Source: Plantago major (Eukaryota > Streptophyta > Magnoliopsida > Lamiales > Plantaginaceae). Taken from it: DNA of 64,000 bases. Made by a program: the position numbers and the translations under genes. How positions within the stretch are numbered: position 1 is the first letter of the stretch; the number at the start of each line of letters is the position of its first letter. Below the pieces are notes generated by a model. It did no database searches, was not told the origin of the DNA, and saw only the letters and a program-made list of their open reading frames with translations. Where the stretch lies: contig CM048841.1 of the NCBI GenBank assembly GCA_026545765.1, forward strand, positions 24,401,397 through 24,465,396, given 5' to 3'. Shown piece after piece: positions 22,448 to 35,100 of this stretch.

Positions 22448-23647
22448 TTATGCGTAGAACTTCTGAAGGTTTCTAGCATTCCACGGACGCTTGAAGGGAT
22501 GTCCGTTCTCATCTTCTAATTTATAACTCCCATTCACTCTTGCTCCGACAATCTTGTAGGGTCCTTCCCACTTGGGCTTGAGTTTTCCAATATTGTTCAA
22601 AATGTCGGCTCGGCGAAGCACTATGTCTCCGATTTGCAAGTTAGTCGCTCGAACGTTCCTGTTGTAGGTTCGGGCGGTTACGATACTATGGATATTCGCC
22701 AATGCCTCAGACCTTTTCTGTTCGAGCATGTCCAGGTCGAATATCCGAGCTTCGCGATTGGCAATGCCTTCGAACTCTTGGATCCTCATAGTCTCAACGG
22801 CAATCTCGGACGGTATGACTGCCTCCGAGCCATATACCAAGGCGAATGGAGTTTCGTTGGTCGCGGTTCATGCAGTGGTGCGATGAGCCCATAGCACGCC
22901 TTCCAGGTCGTCCGCCCAACTTTCTTGTGAAGTTCTTAACCGCTTCTCGAGGATCTTGACTATTATTTTGTTCGTGGACTCAGCCTGTCCATTGGCTTGC
23001 GGGTATCCAACAGATGTAAAACGTTGTTCGATTTTGAAGGGCCTTGACCATTCTTTGAGCTATGTCACGAGAATCGGGCACCATTGTCCGAGACAAGAAT
23101 CACCGGCAAAGCGGCAGATGATATTCTTCGAGATAAAGGCCCTTTTCGACTCTACTGTAATGGTTGCGGCGACCGCTTCTACCCATTTGGTAAAATATTC
23201 AACAGCCACAATCAGGAACTTCCGCTGCTGGGTGCCTCTCGGGAACGGTCCGACTATATCAATGCCCCATTGGTCGAATGGACACGCTATGATTGACGGA
23301 ATCATAGGATGCGTCGGACAATGTGGAATGTTCGCATAGTATTGGCAATCAGGGCACTTCCGAGCGTAGTCAGCGGAATCCTTATTGATACTAGGCCAGT
23401 AATAGCCTTGTCGTATAATTTTCTGGGCGAGAGTCCTTCCCCCGGAATGACTTCCAGACTCGTATGTATCTCCTCCAAAGATCTTTGATTCTTGCGGGCT
23501 CAAGCACCGCAAATGGGTCCCTGCAAATGATCTCTTGTACAACTCTTCCCCCAGTATAAAGTACCTGTTTGCTCTACATTGCACGCTCGTTGATTTCTTC
23601 GGATCAGCTGGAAGAGATCCGTCCTTGAGATAGTTCGGATCGATCAT
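22448..23647 (-). pseudogene. Integrase region of the Tat element
   Basis: On the - strand an integrase runs through the zinc-binding part (YYWPSINKDSADYARKCPDC), the core (WGIDIVGPFPRGTQQRKFLI, ending in FTKWVEA) and a C-terminal part (22840-22448) with MVYGSEAVIPSEI and the KLKPKWEGPYKIV (GPY/F-like) module. Position after RT and the second RNase H is the gypsy order. It is broken. Confidence 0.9.
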
Positions 23648-23741
23648 CCAATTTCCGCGTCGATTACCATGTGGCGGAATTGAGACTCATGACGGATGAG
23701 TCGATAATGAGCAAAATCACTCTCCTTGTGTCCAAAGTGCT

Positions 23742-24113
23742 TTATGCGGACGCGTATTTTGCCGTGGCATCCGCTCTTCGTTCGTGCTCATCAAACTTTT
23801 CTAGGGTGAATTCCTCAAAGTGATCGGCTTCCTGCTTGAGTAGCTCGAGATACTTGATCATCGAAGGACCTTTTGTGGCAAAAGTTCCTGAAAATTGAGC
23901 TTCCACGAGCTGTGAATCCGTGAAAGCTTTGAGCTTCCGAACTTGCAGGGATTTTGCTAGTCGCAGTCCGACTATCAATGCTTCATACTCAGCCTCATTG
24001 TTTGTAACTTTGAACTCCAGGGATATCGCGTAGTCAAGTTCCGCGCCATCGGGGCTCTTAAAGAAGATTCCAATCCCTCCGACTCTTCCAGTGGATGAAC
24101 CATCCACTTCCAA
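23742..24113 (-). pseudogene. Second (archaeal-type) RNase H of the Tat element
   Basis: MEVDGSSTGRVGGIGIF, TNNEAEYEALIVGLRLAKSL and FTDSQLVEAQFSGTF give the D-E-D pattern of the additional, archaeal-type RNase H that Tat-lineage elements carry besides the normal one. This domain is the strongest argument for the Tat assignment. It lies between RT/RNase H and integrase, as expected. Confidence 0.88.
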
Positions 24114-24355
24114 TGTCCAGGTATCAGAAGGATGTTTTCCGGCTTGGAGATCTCCTGCGGGCTCCCGAGGTTCCCACCTTTGCTCCTCTGTTTCCTTGCT
24201 TTCTGGGGTTATTAGTTAGGACTCGCCATACCGTCAAGAAGGAACATCTGGTTGACTCGAGTTTTCTCATAAGATGCAGATAGAGACTGATTGATAAATT
24301 GGGCATCCTCGAGGTTTGCTGGGTTAAACTGCGGCGGAACTGGCTTCCGGACAAC

Positions 24356-25924
24356 CTACTTGGTGACTAAGCATTCGAATGCCTGTTTGTCAGGGCCCTT
24401 CTCTGAATCCGCCTCAGGGTATTCCGCTAAGAAATCGGCGAGGACTTGAGATTTCTTGGCTGACAGAGCCTGATAGCAAATGTCGTATTCGCTTAGATCG
24501 ATCGCCCACTTAGAGAGTCGTCCAGACTGATCGGGATTTCCCAGGACCTGTTTCAAAGGTTCCGCAGTTAGTACCACAATTTTATGAGACTTGAAGTATG
24601 GTTTTAACCGCCTTGCGGTGTAAACTAACGCATATGCAAGTTTATCAATCTTCACGTATCTTGTCTCCGCCCCAACAAGGGCTTTGCTAAGATAGTAGAT
24701 TGGAAGGTGATCGTTAGCCTGAATCCGTACTAACACGGAACTCATTGCCTCTTCCGTGATAGCCAGGTAGAGGTAGAGTGGTTCTCCTTCGACGGGTTTG
24801 GAGAAGAGTGGAGGAGAATGGAGGTACTTTTTCAATTTCTCGAAAGCCTCAGAACATTCCGCAGTCCACTCAAAGCCCTCTCCTTTCCGGAGGATTTTGA
24901 AGAACGGGAGATTTTTCTCCGCTGATCGTGAAATGAAACGACTTATAGACATCAGACGTCCTATGAGTTGTTGTACCTCATTGAGGGTTTTTGGTTGCGG
25001 CAGATCTAGAATCGCCTTGATCTTTTCTGGGTTCGTGCTTATCCCTCTCTCGGTAACCATGTACCCGAGGAACTTCCCTCCTTTTACTCCGAACGTGCAT
25101 TTCTCGGGATTCAATTTCATTTCGTACTTCTTAAGGATAGCGAAGCACCTGTTCAGATGGTGCACATGTTGCTCTTCAGTTTTGCTCTTGACGAGCATGT
25201 CGTCCACATACACTTCCATGGTTTTCCCAATCTCTTCCTTGAACATCTGATTCACAAGACGCTGGTAGGTGGCTCCCGCGTTTTTCAATCCGAAGGGCAT
25301 TACCTTGAAGCAGTATACACCCCCGGCAGGGAAGAAAGCTGTTTTCTTGATGTCTTCTTTGGCCATCCGAATTGGGTAAAAACCTTGGTATGCGTCCATG
25401 AAACTCAACAATGCACATCCGGACGTGGAGTCAACCAACTGATCTATCCGCGGCAAAGGGTACGGATCCTTTGGGCAGAACTTGTTCAACCTAGTGAAGT
25501 CGTTGCACATCCGCCATTTGCCCGGTGACTTCTCTACTAGGACTACGTTGCACACCCAGTCAGAATAACGGACTTCTTCAATGTGCCCTGCTTTCAGGAG
25601 TCGCTCCACTTCAGCGGATATGATGGCATCCTTGACCGGACCGAAATCTTTCCTTTTTTGTCGGATGTACTTGATCGAGGGATCCATGTTCAGACGGTGA
25701 ACAGTGATCCTCGGGTCAATCCCCTTCAAGTCATCGGTACTCCAGGCGAATACATCGATGTTTTCACGGAGACAAGCGATGAGCTTCATTTCTACCTCTG
25801 TGGTCATCTCGGTCCCAATTCTTGTTTTCTTATCCGGGTTTCCAACAACAATCTTAATTTCCTTGAGAGTCTCGTGAGGCTCGATTTGCAATGTTCTAGG
25901 AAACTTCTCCTTTTGGCTCCCCAC
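24356..25924 (-). pseudogene. Reverse transcriptase and first RNase H of the Tat element
   Basis: The 522-residue frame has VCNVVLVEKSPGKWRMCNDF, SFMDAYQGFYPIRMA, YCFKVMPFGLKNAGATYQRL and the catalytic box VYVDDMLVKS. GYMVTERGISTNPEKIKAIL and the RNase H start (PLYLYLAITEEAMSSVLV, IYYLSKALVGAETRY) follow. This is the longest uninterrupted frame in the window. It belongs to Ty3/gypsy without a chromodomain, consistent with Tat. Confidence 0.92.
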
Positions 25925-26089
25925 TCCGATCTGCGGGTTCTCCTTTTTGGCTGGAAGAAAATTGTGGACCGAGAGGTCGGTGGTCGGTCACAAGACGGGC
26001 GGACGCTCTTCTTTTGGACATTATGTAACATTCCCAGGCTTCGCGGACGTTTCCCACCTCTTCTCCGACTCCAAAGGGAGTTGGAAACT

Positions 26090-26995
26090 TCATTCTGTTA
26101 TGGAGAGTGGAGGGGATAGATCGGAATTGATTAAGCCCCGGACGCCCAAAGATGGCGTTGTGTCGAAAGTACGGTCCACCACTACAAATCGGACCAACTG
26201 AGTAACTCTTTCCGGGAAAGTACCAAGTGAAACATGCAACATAACACTTCCCAGGGGTCGAACTATTCCCCCTCCAAATCCCAGTATAGAGGTGTGGACC
26301 CTCTCATATCGGATTCTCCCCAGGGCCATCTGGTCCAGTGTTCTTTTGGAAATGATATTCGAGGAACTCCCGGTGTCTACCAAAATCTTGTTCACTCGAT
26401 AAGTTGCGATGGTCAAGGAAACCACTAGCGGAACATCTGGATCATCGATGTCCTCTCCTCCTGCCGTAGGAGGAGGAATCTCACTATCATCGAAAGATAT
26501 AGCGTTTGTACCCCGAATCGCTGGAGCAGCGTACGCTCTATCGTTGTTCCGAAGATTTTGAGATGTCCGCTCTCTTGCATTCCTACTGTCACCTCCGGAT
26601 GGCCCGCTTGCAATGGTGTTGATTACTCCGCTGTAGGGAGGGTTCTCCATATCCATGCCATCGCAGTATCTATACGGATGTCCATCCGTGCGAGGCGGAT
26701 AGTGAGCCGGCGGACGTGGCAAAGATAGCGGACGGGGAGGTGGCTCTGTAGCATTATTCTCCCTTCTTCGCTCCGTTCTATCGTGCCTAGAGGGTTCATC
26801 CGTGTAGATGTGCTCCTTGAGCTTGCCTTCTCGTACCAAGTGTTCAACCTCTGTTTTTAGTTGGATACAGTCATCAATCTCGTGACCACGGCACTTGTGG
26901 AACTTGCAATACCCCTTTGCATCCCTATTCTTCCGGTTGTTGTGAGAGGGCTTGGGCCATTGAACGTCCAGCTTTTTCTCGATGATGGTCGCCAA
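26090..26995 (-). pseudogene. Gag C-terminal zinc-binding stretch and protease of the Tat element
   Basis: YCKFHKCRGHEIDDC is a CCHC-like knuckle near the start of the frame. VNKILVDTGSSSNIISKRTL is the pepsin-like retroviral protease motif (DTGSS) about 210 residues in, followed by the ILGFGGG flap. It lies upstream (right) of the RT frame. Confidence 0.88.
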
Positions 26996-28434
26996 GATGT
27001 CAGATATCTCCTCGGTGGACTTCTCTCCCTGTGGAAGCCTCTATCCCTGTGATCCTTGTTCGAGTCAAACTTCCCCGGGCGTTGCTCTTGCTTCACCGGA
27101 TCCTTTCCTTTCTTGGAACCAGCTCTTACTGGAACATTCCTCCGATACTCCTCTCCGTACATCACTTCTTCACAGATGTCATCTAAATGCTTCTCACTCC
27201 TCACCTCCTGACTAGATAGTTTTTTGCGGAGCTCTGAGTTGAAAGTATTAGCGTACAGGTGACGGGCCCGTTCCTTATCATGCGGCTCAAGAACTTCCGT
27301 GAAAGCGATCTAAGAAGGTCCTAAGATCCTCTTGCTCCGTCATATAACTTCGCCGGTGCTCTACGGTTCGCTTTCTCCTCTTTGCCTTTCCAAATCGCGC
27401 AAGAACTTTGAAGAAAGGTGCATATGACTTTATCGACTTGTTCGGAGAAGCGATTACCGATCCATAGCCGTTTGAAGAGAGTAGATGAGAACGTGAGAGC
27501 TTTTGTATGTCGCTCATTCACTTGGAATCCATCTTGTTGTTGTACCTTGTCAGGTGTCCAACAGGACAAGCATCCCCGTAGTAGTACTCCAAGCTCGGGA
27601 TTGCTTGATCCGAGTTTCTGTTCCTTTCCTTTTCTCTCATGATTTCATCACACAAGGGATTTGGTGCACTAGTGGTTATCTGCTCATGGTCCTTTACCAG
27701 GCGTTCGAGATTCAGAATATGGGCCTCCAAAGCCTTCTGTTGAGCATAGATTTTGTCGGCAGTCATGATTTCTCCTATCCTCGGATGCACAGCTACATCC
27801 GCAGGGAGTTCTTCTATCCGGACCGCTGGAACAGTTTCTGCCACCTGATCTCTGTCTCTAGGAGGTGCTTGTCGCGGAGCTCCTGGGTGCCTATTATCTC
27901 CTTCTTGATACTCTCTCCTTCCGTTTGAACTTCCTTCACCTCGAGCGTGAGAGGCAGACGCCTACCGATCGAGAAGGTTCCGCAAATCCTCTTGAGGTGG
28001 CTGGTTCCCCAACCTCTCTTGGATTGGACGTTGCCTGTTCCTCGATAATGCAGGCTCTGCCTGAGGAGGAGTGACCACTGGCGGAGTGGCGTGTTGAGGA
28101 GGAGCATTGTTGGACCCCAGGCACCCTTGAATGATTGTGAGCAACCTATCGAACTGCGTCTCGCTTAGTCCGAGATCACTAGTGCGGACAGTGCGACCAT
28201 CGGGCATAGTGAACTGTTGGCCTGCTGCAGGGCCTTGAGCTTCTGCCGGAGAAGCTCGTACGACACCTTCATCCGAGGGCGGGCTGGCCGTGCATCCCTC
28301 ACTCGGATATCTCCTTCCAGTCATAGCGGCTCTGCGTCCCCGGGTGGACGGACGTCCTCATGGGCGCGGTGGTGGAGTCCCCACTCCTGCAGCACCAGCC
28401 CGCGCTATTCGTCTTGTTCTTGCCATCAGCTCAA
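26857..28434 (-). pseudogene. Gag region of the Tat element
   Basis: Short - strand frames cover gag. An N-terminal Pro/Arg-rich part has MPDGRTVRTSDLGLSETQF; a middle part has TADKIYAQQKALEAHILNLE; a core has FFKVLARFGK and the SYMTEQEDLRTFLDRF element typical of Retrotrans_gag domains. It starts near an ATG at about 28426, shortly after the primer site. It is broken. Confidence 0.75.
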
Positions 28435-28461
28435 TTCAAACACGAAAACTTCTTGTCTCGA

Positions 28462-28479
28462 TTCCCACAGACGGCGCCA
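28462..28479 (-). other. Primer binding site of the Tat element
   Basis: On the - strand TGGCGCCGTCTGTGGGAA lies 3 bp after the end of the 5' LTR. Its first nine bases fit the 3' end of plant tRNA-Asp, as in many plant gypsy elements. Confidence 0.8.
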
Positions 28480-28482
28480 AAA

Positions 28483-29330
28483 TGTTGAGGGGTAAAACCT
28501 CGAACACTAACTAACTAAACTATTACAAGCAACCTAGTCTAAGGCCCGCCTCTGACTTAAAGTACGACGTAGTACCGGTCCGAGCTTGAGTACCTGAAAG
28601 GACTAAGTGGGGGGTTAGAGCAGGTTACGGATTACTATGTCAATCCGGTAAGAGACTTTACTCAAGAGAGAGTTGGAAGCTCTCAATGTAATAGTTATGA
28701 GGGATTATGATAACACTTGGGAATTGATCCCACATTGATATTGCTTACCTTAAGGTCTTGGACCTTGTGCTATATTTATAGTTATCGTACCTTATGAGGT
28801 CGCCCATAAGATGATGCCAAGTGTACGCTTCAGATTTGGACACCAATGCTACCTTTGGCCCATTAGTGAACGGTAACCCAATACTAATCAATGGGCCTGG
28901 GAGGATAGTTTGGACCTTTTTCCTCTGAGAATACTGTTCCGCCCGTTGGGTCCGTGTCAGTCCCTCGGACAGATCTATCTGCTTGGTTGATCTGCCCTTG
29001 GGTAACTCTGGATGTCCGAGCCAAGAGTCTCACGGAAGTATCTCAGTGGTTCTGTTATATACGTTTGGTCTTAATGTGATGGTGGCGTCCGAGATTCTCT
29101 CGTCTAGTCCGTTTGGCATCTCTGTACTGACGTAGCCAGGTTTAGAAGTCCCTTCCCCCAGCTAGCTAGGACTTGCTGTGAGGGCACAGTGACTTTAGCG
29201 TACTGGTTGATTCACTTTGGCCGGACCATGTGAGGTCGGACCAGTACTGAATTGGCTATTTAAGCCGTGATGCGCTTTAGGACACGCTCTATGGCGCCCT
29301 TAACGGATTGGACACATGTCCGTAACAACA
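28483..29330 (-). repeat. 5' LTR of the Tat element
   Basis: The 848-bp LTR reads TGTTGAGG...AACAACA on the + strand (TG...CA) and is followed by the CAATC duplication. A - strand TATA motif (CTATAAATATAG) lies near 28764-28775. Confidence 0.9.
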
Positions 29331-29335
29331 CAATC

Positions 29336-31016
29336 GATAGCGAATTCATATACGAGTTCAATCGAAGAGAATCATCACCATCAAAGATCGCACGTCCTTC
29401 AATGTCTGAAGACAGAACAACATTACATCTCTGCTGTCTTATTTGAATTACTACTCTAATTATTTGGTCTGATATTGACTAAATTTAGCAATAATAGGTC
29501 TCTCTCCACACATATAGGATATAGCAAAATATAGTAGATCCAGATTACGCTTCACACGCACAGCGTGTGACGATGTTTCTAGTTAACCTAATAACTATTT
29601 TTCGATTAACAAACTTGACCACATCGGCATAACTTTGAACTCTAAGTCTAACTCACATGCCAGAGAGACAATTAAAATATTTCAATTCTAAAAGCATTTA
29701 GATGTTTGGGGTATAATCACCAATATACAACTTAATACAATGTGTGCACTCGACATGCTATGTGAAAAATGAGATGGTGTGACAATAAATACGTTTCCAA
29801 ATCCGACCCAAGATTAGCTCAATTTCAGTCTAGATGGGTTGGAGTTTGGACTATGGAGTATGGACCACCAGTGTGAGCAAATAATTGACGGGCTTTGGCC
29901 TGGTCTGATGGATCAAAGCCGGTAACTATCCTGTTTCCAGTGGACTTACCTACGTGTCGGGTGCACCGAAGACAATCTGCACATGCACAAGCACAAGCAC
30001 AGCTACTGATTAATTATCGTTTTGTAATTTTGTTAAAAAATTCAACATAAATGGCTACCACCTTTCCAATTTGTTGTTTGTCTTTGTACATGTTCCACGA
30101 CATCCACTTTCAATTATTCATGCTTGGCTTCGGCCAACACTAACAACATCATTAGATCTAAGCTAACCTGGTCCTTACTCCTTAACCCATGTGTGTAAAT
30201 CATAATTCATAATTACCTATTGCTCGTATTTTATTCTAATACCATAAAAGTTTCAAAAAACTTAAAAGAATTGAGATGGTGCTCATACTGTGAGAGGATG
30301 ATATTTCACCAGAAATTTTTTCGAATGTTGTACAAATAAAGATAAAGTGCGTGGAAAATAATATATGTTAATTTATGGGATCATTATAACACTTGAAATA
30401 CAGTACATGAGTAGCTACGTCCGTTCAAGAGTCGTATGAGTGTATATATATCAAAAACTCTTAAAAAAATGCTCCGATTTCACTTCATTTAAATACAACT
30501 GATACATTTCTTTGTTAATAGCATTAAAATTTCTTGTGTTGGGTATATTGAGTTGATTTAAATTAGTATAATAATATAACGGTAGAACCTTATTAAATTG
30601 TAAAAATGGACAATAAGTCATGCTCTAATGAAAATCCCTCAATTTGAGACAATATGTTGAACCCTCAAAGTCCCAAACATATTAGGGTATCTCTAATAGT
30701 CACAATCTGGGTGTCTCTAATAATCTCAATTGATAGAATTTTATTTTAATCCAGGTACATACCCTAACCCGTAAAAAGACCTGGTATGAAATAAATGATA
30801 TGAGCAAAACCCATTTGAACCAGTAAGTTAATTTCCATGATGCCTCGGGTGACACTAGTTGATAATCCACTTTAAACAAATAATATAATATTAACCTTAT
30901 GATACCTCATATGTGTACGAAATAGTAGAAAATTAGTTTTACATCCTACATTTATCTTCACCAATTCAAACTACAAAATGTAAGATGGACATACATTAGT
31001 ACTATTAGTATTAACA
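29336..31016. other. Intergenic DNA
   Basis: No gene was recognised. The stretch is AT-rich from about 30150 on. A short CACAAGCACAAGCACAG microsatellite-like run occurs near 29985. Confidence 0.5.
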
Positions 31017-31115
31017 GTTACTCCCTCTTTTAGAACAAATGTCACCCACTTTATTTGTATAAGTCTTAACTCTCAATATAAAAGTCTAGTCTTATTTCAT
31101 TTCACATAACTTACC
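31017..31115. repeat. One end of a Stowaway-type MITE
   Basis: TTACTCCCTCTTTTAGAAC followed by AAATGTCACCCACTTT resembles the common plant Stowaway terminus (CTCCCTCCGT...). A matching opposite end was not found, so the copy is partial. Confidence 0.35.
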
Positions 31116-31940
31116 GTCTATATGAATTTGTACAACTTCATTTTATATTGTACCTGAATCTTTATATCTAAAATAAAATTGAACATTTCTTTGAGACGGA
31201 TGCAGTAGTAATACAATGCATATGGTCCAATGAATTGGTAGCATGCTAAATCCGAGAAAATGATGAAGCACCTTTCCAATTTCCATGTCCAAACACCCCT
31301 CCACGTGCTGACACTTGTGAGATCTTGCCGAGCCCACATTCAAGCCATATCAACCGTCCGACTACAACATATCCAACGGCTTGAAATCCCAATCAGCATA
31401 TAGAAGACAAAAAGAGGAACATAAGCACATGATTCTATTTCAACCATGGTTTGGTAGATCCATCTTACACCGTTGGTCTCACCTTTTTACTATAGAATAG
31501 TCTATCGTACAACTTCATGCATTCACAATTTTAACGGTTTACATAGTAGTATATTAAATATTAATAGTAACTTAAGCTACCACAGTCTGCATATCCAACA
31601 AATAACAAAAGATTGCCCATTCCCCAATTTTTCTAACAATATATACATTTTTATCAATTTTTCATATTTTATTATTTATTTAAGAAATGTTTTTAAAAAA
31701 TATGCGCAGAAATGTAAATATTTAGATGAACACCAGTTTTTATTAACTGCCACTTTCACTCACTCACTCACTTATGAATCTTTCTTCATAATCCTTGCAC
31801 AAGTCTGAGTCTTTTACCCAAACCCGCATTAAAAATCCCATCTTTAAAGCAAACAATTGATTCTTGTTGTCCAATTCCAATCTAACTTGTCCACTCTTCC
31901 ATATTCCTCCACTTCTTTCTTTTTTCTCTCACTGTTGAAA
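31116..31940. other. Upstream region of the WVD2-like gene
   Basis: It is AT-rich with a CACTCACTCACTCACTT tract (31756-31772) and a CT-rich stretch (31913-31930) that could be the leader. No clear TATA box was chosen. No other gene is seen here. Confidence 0.4.
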
Positions 31941-31946
31941 GATCCT

Positions 31947-32055
31947 GTGAGTTTCTTTCGTGTACCTCTGCTCTTTCTTGTCAATGCAGTGTTGAGTGTC
32001 AAAATGTGTTTCTTCTTGATGTTTTGCCTGATGGGTTGTTGGTACTTCTTTTCAG
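31947..32055 (+). other. Likely 5'UTR intron of the WVD2-like gene
   Basis: CCT-GTGAGT at 31947 and TTCTTTTCAG ending at 32055 bound a T-rich 109-bp segment. The proposed exon after it (GTGATTCGGAG) runs into the start codon at 32101. Inferred from borders only. Confidence 0.5.
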
Positions 32056-32100
32056 GTGATTCGGAGATGGTTTTTGCAAGTGCTTGAGAGAGTTGAGAAA

Positions 32101-35100
32101 ATGGCGGGTGAAATTGAAGAGCCTTTTAGGATGAATTTTCAGGTACCCTTTAAGATTCACTATTTCACTGGGATTTGTGTTGGTGATTGGTTGATTGATT
32201 AGTAAGGTGAAGTTGGTTTAATTTTGATTATGTTAGCGGTTTCTGAATTAAGAATGAATGATTAGGACACTTTTGTAGGCCAGTTAAGTAATAGATCTAG
32301 CAATTGTCAAATGATGATTTCCTTGCTTTTTAGATCAGATATTGGTACTATTGTATTGCGCTCTGTTGTATCTGCTGCCATAAGAATACATGAGTATGAA
32401 TAAGCACTGTCAAGTTATGGATTTGTCTTGATTGTTTAGCTGTTTTGTCTTTGCTTGGTACATCTATACTTATTCCTGTATGAAAGTGCGGATTTTTTCG
32501 GAACCTTAAGGTTGAGGGTGCTTAATTTTGAGGTAGAAATGGCCTTTTTTCTGTATTGCATAGAGAAAAAGTAGTGATTGATGATACATACTTCATTGAA
32601 TAGTGTGGAAGTGGGGGAATAATGTGGCGTAACTTTCTGTCTCTGGTGTGTTCGAATTAACATGTTGCATGGTTTAGCCAGTGAAATTCTCGATATCAGA
32701 TGGAAAATTATTGAATTTCACTTGAAACTGAAATACTTAGATTTATGGTGCATAACTTCGTATATGGCTTGGAATCCTTGTTCTGGTAATACAGGTGATC
32801 AATTATTTTTCAGCTATTATTTTAGAATGGACATAAATAAACTGTCCCAAGTCATTTTACTATAACATAGACCGTTAGATGGCAAGGGGGGCTCATGCTA
32901 AGCAGCAAACTTGGAGCTGGGATAGGACAGCTTAATCATTGGAATGCTATTGAACAGCATAAATAGAAGACTCAAAAGCCTTTCCTCAAACTAGAGAGGA
33001 AGCGTAGTTTGTATATTTATGTTACTGGTGCTAGACGTATTTCTTGAGAAGAGTAATGCAATCCAATACAAAGTCCTGGTACCGAAAAAGTCAGAGACCT
33101 AAATGTTTCAAGATACATTTATTGCTATTGAAATCCAAATCTGTAAAAAAAGGGGCTAAATTAATTACTATTAGCGATGTCAAACAACATGCGAGAAATT
33201 CAAGTTTAGTTTCTGACTTTCTCATTGATGTTACTTGTCACTTGTAGTGATTAAGTGAAGGGACTGAAATATAGAAGTAAACAATGGAAGGTAGGGGTGA
33301 CAATCGGGTGATTAGGGTAAAACAATTTGGATAGTGATGGAAGTTTTATTATACTGATTCACAAACAGGTTGTAAATGGAAATGGCTAATTGGTTAAAGT
33401 ATTATCCATTTACACGAAATATGGAGGGAATGATGAAAATATAATGGAATCTAAGCTTGTAGTGAAATTTGAAGACTTTAAATGCGTAAAACTTTAATGC
33501 AACTCCATAAACCATATTTTAACTGATTTCAAATGGGTGCTAAATAAAACCCATTTAAACTTGTCGGGTATGGAAAACCCACAAAATCGCGTCAAAAGTG
33601 CCACCCCCGCAGCCTAGAGGCTAGAGAGATTGGGTTTTGAAAACTAATGTATACAAAGTATGTAATTTTGTGTGTTAAGCATAAACTAGTATGCAGACTG
33701 TATGCAGATTATGAGGGAAAAGGAAGGAAAAAATAGTGGCCTTCTCCCTTGTGCTGGAGGGTGTTTACATACCAGAAAGTTCAAACTATTTGAAGATATA
33801 TCTTATTTTTCATGTCTTAACTACTCATGATGTTGAAAACAGGCAGATTCTATTCATTCTGGCTCTATATCGTTTGGAAGATTTGAAACTGAAGCTCTTT
33901 GTTGGGAGAGGAGATCGTCCTTCTCGCACAATAGGTATCTTGAGGAGGTTGAGAAATGCTCCAAACCAGGCTCAGTTATTGAAAAAAAAGCATACTTCGA
34001 GGCGCACTTTAGAAAGAAGCGAATTCTAGGAATTTTAGGTCATAGTTCACCTGATTCCCTAAACAAAAAAGATTATCAAACGAGTGATAATGGTGTATCA
34101 GATAATCATAGTGAGATTGATCACATGAGTGATGAAAATCTTTCTGTACGCTTTGAGCCAAGGAGTGAAACTGATGCATCTGATCGTCATAGCGCAGAGA
34201 TTGATAACTTGAGTGCCGAAAACCATTCTGCCCCCTATAGTGAAAGACCAATTGGTGCTGCATATGGTGTAGAGCTTCAAGTGTCTCAATTTGAAAGCGA
34301 AGTATTTGGGACATCAATCTCTGAACCTCAAATAGAAATTGCATGCCAGAACACTGAAGATGTTGACCCTGCTACAGAAAATTTCAAGGTAGAAGAACCA
34401 AACAATGCTGTAGTTGGAGATCTACCTCCGTCAGATTCTACGCTTGGGTTTGGATTAGAAGAAAAGCCCGATGGTGAAGCAAGAGGCTTAAACCAAATTG
34501 GCCTATGCATTATTGATTATGATGCTGAAGTAAATAGCTGCACCAGTCCAGAAGAGCAACAAGGTTCATCCATCAAGGTTTGTTGTCTCTCAGTGTATGT
34601 TCGTTTAGTAAAATTTGATTCGTTATAGATGGTCTATACTATATAGTTGAGATCCAAGGCATTTTTTCCCTGAAAGCATAAGGTGGAATATGCATGACCG
34701 TACTCGCCTCTTGCTGGTTGACTCCGGTTGCCCTCATTTTCTTCAGTTTGATCCATTATTCTAAGACAGGATTATTGACCTGCAGGAAAAGGCTCCACCA
34801 GTACCCAAGTGTACAAAAACAAGATTGACATCGCGGCTTGGTGTTGCTAAGAGCAGGAAAAACATCTCCAGCAAGGAACTCAAATGTTCAAAAAGTAAAG
34901 CTGAAGAAAAGGAAAAAATTAGTGAAGTTAAACCGAGAACCAAGACTGACATGAAATGTTCAGAAGCTTCAACTCCGAATAAATACCAAATCTGCAAAAC
35001 ACCAAAAAATGAGGTTGGTGTTGCCTGCTTTTTCTATGCCTCTCAAACTCTTGGACAATAAATTAACAGCTTGTGTGTGACCATTTGTCGAAAGATTGTT

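Larger units (their letters stand above)
16576..29330 (-). mobile_element. Ty3/gypsy Tat-lineage LTR retrotransposon with antisense module, fossil
   Basis: The element is 12.76 kb, reads on the - strand and is bounded by CAATC duplications (16571-16575 and 29331-29335). Parts from right to left are the 5' LTR, a tRNA-Asp-like primer site, gag, protease, reverse transcriptase with RNase H, a second (archaeal-type) RNase H, integrase, a 4-kb region with + strand (antisense) reading frames, and the 3' LTR. The extra RNase H and an antisense ORF between integrase and 3' LTR are known traits of the Tat lineage, including Retand-type elements. Over their shared part the LTRs differ by about 1-1.5%, suggesting insertion within roughly the last million years. 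It is broken, with several breaks. Confidence 0.93.
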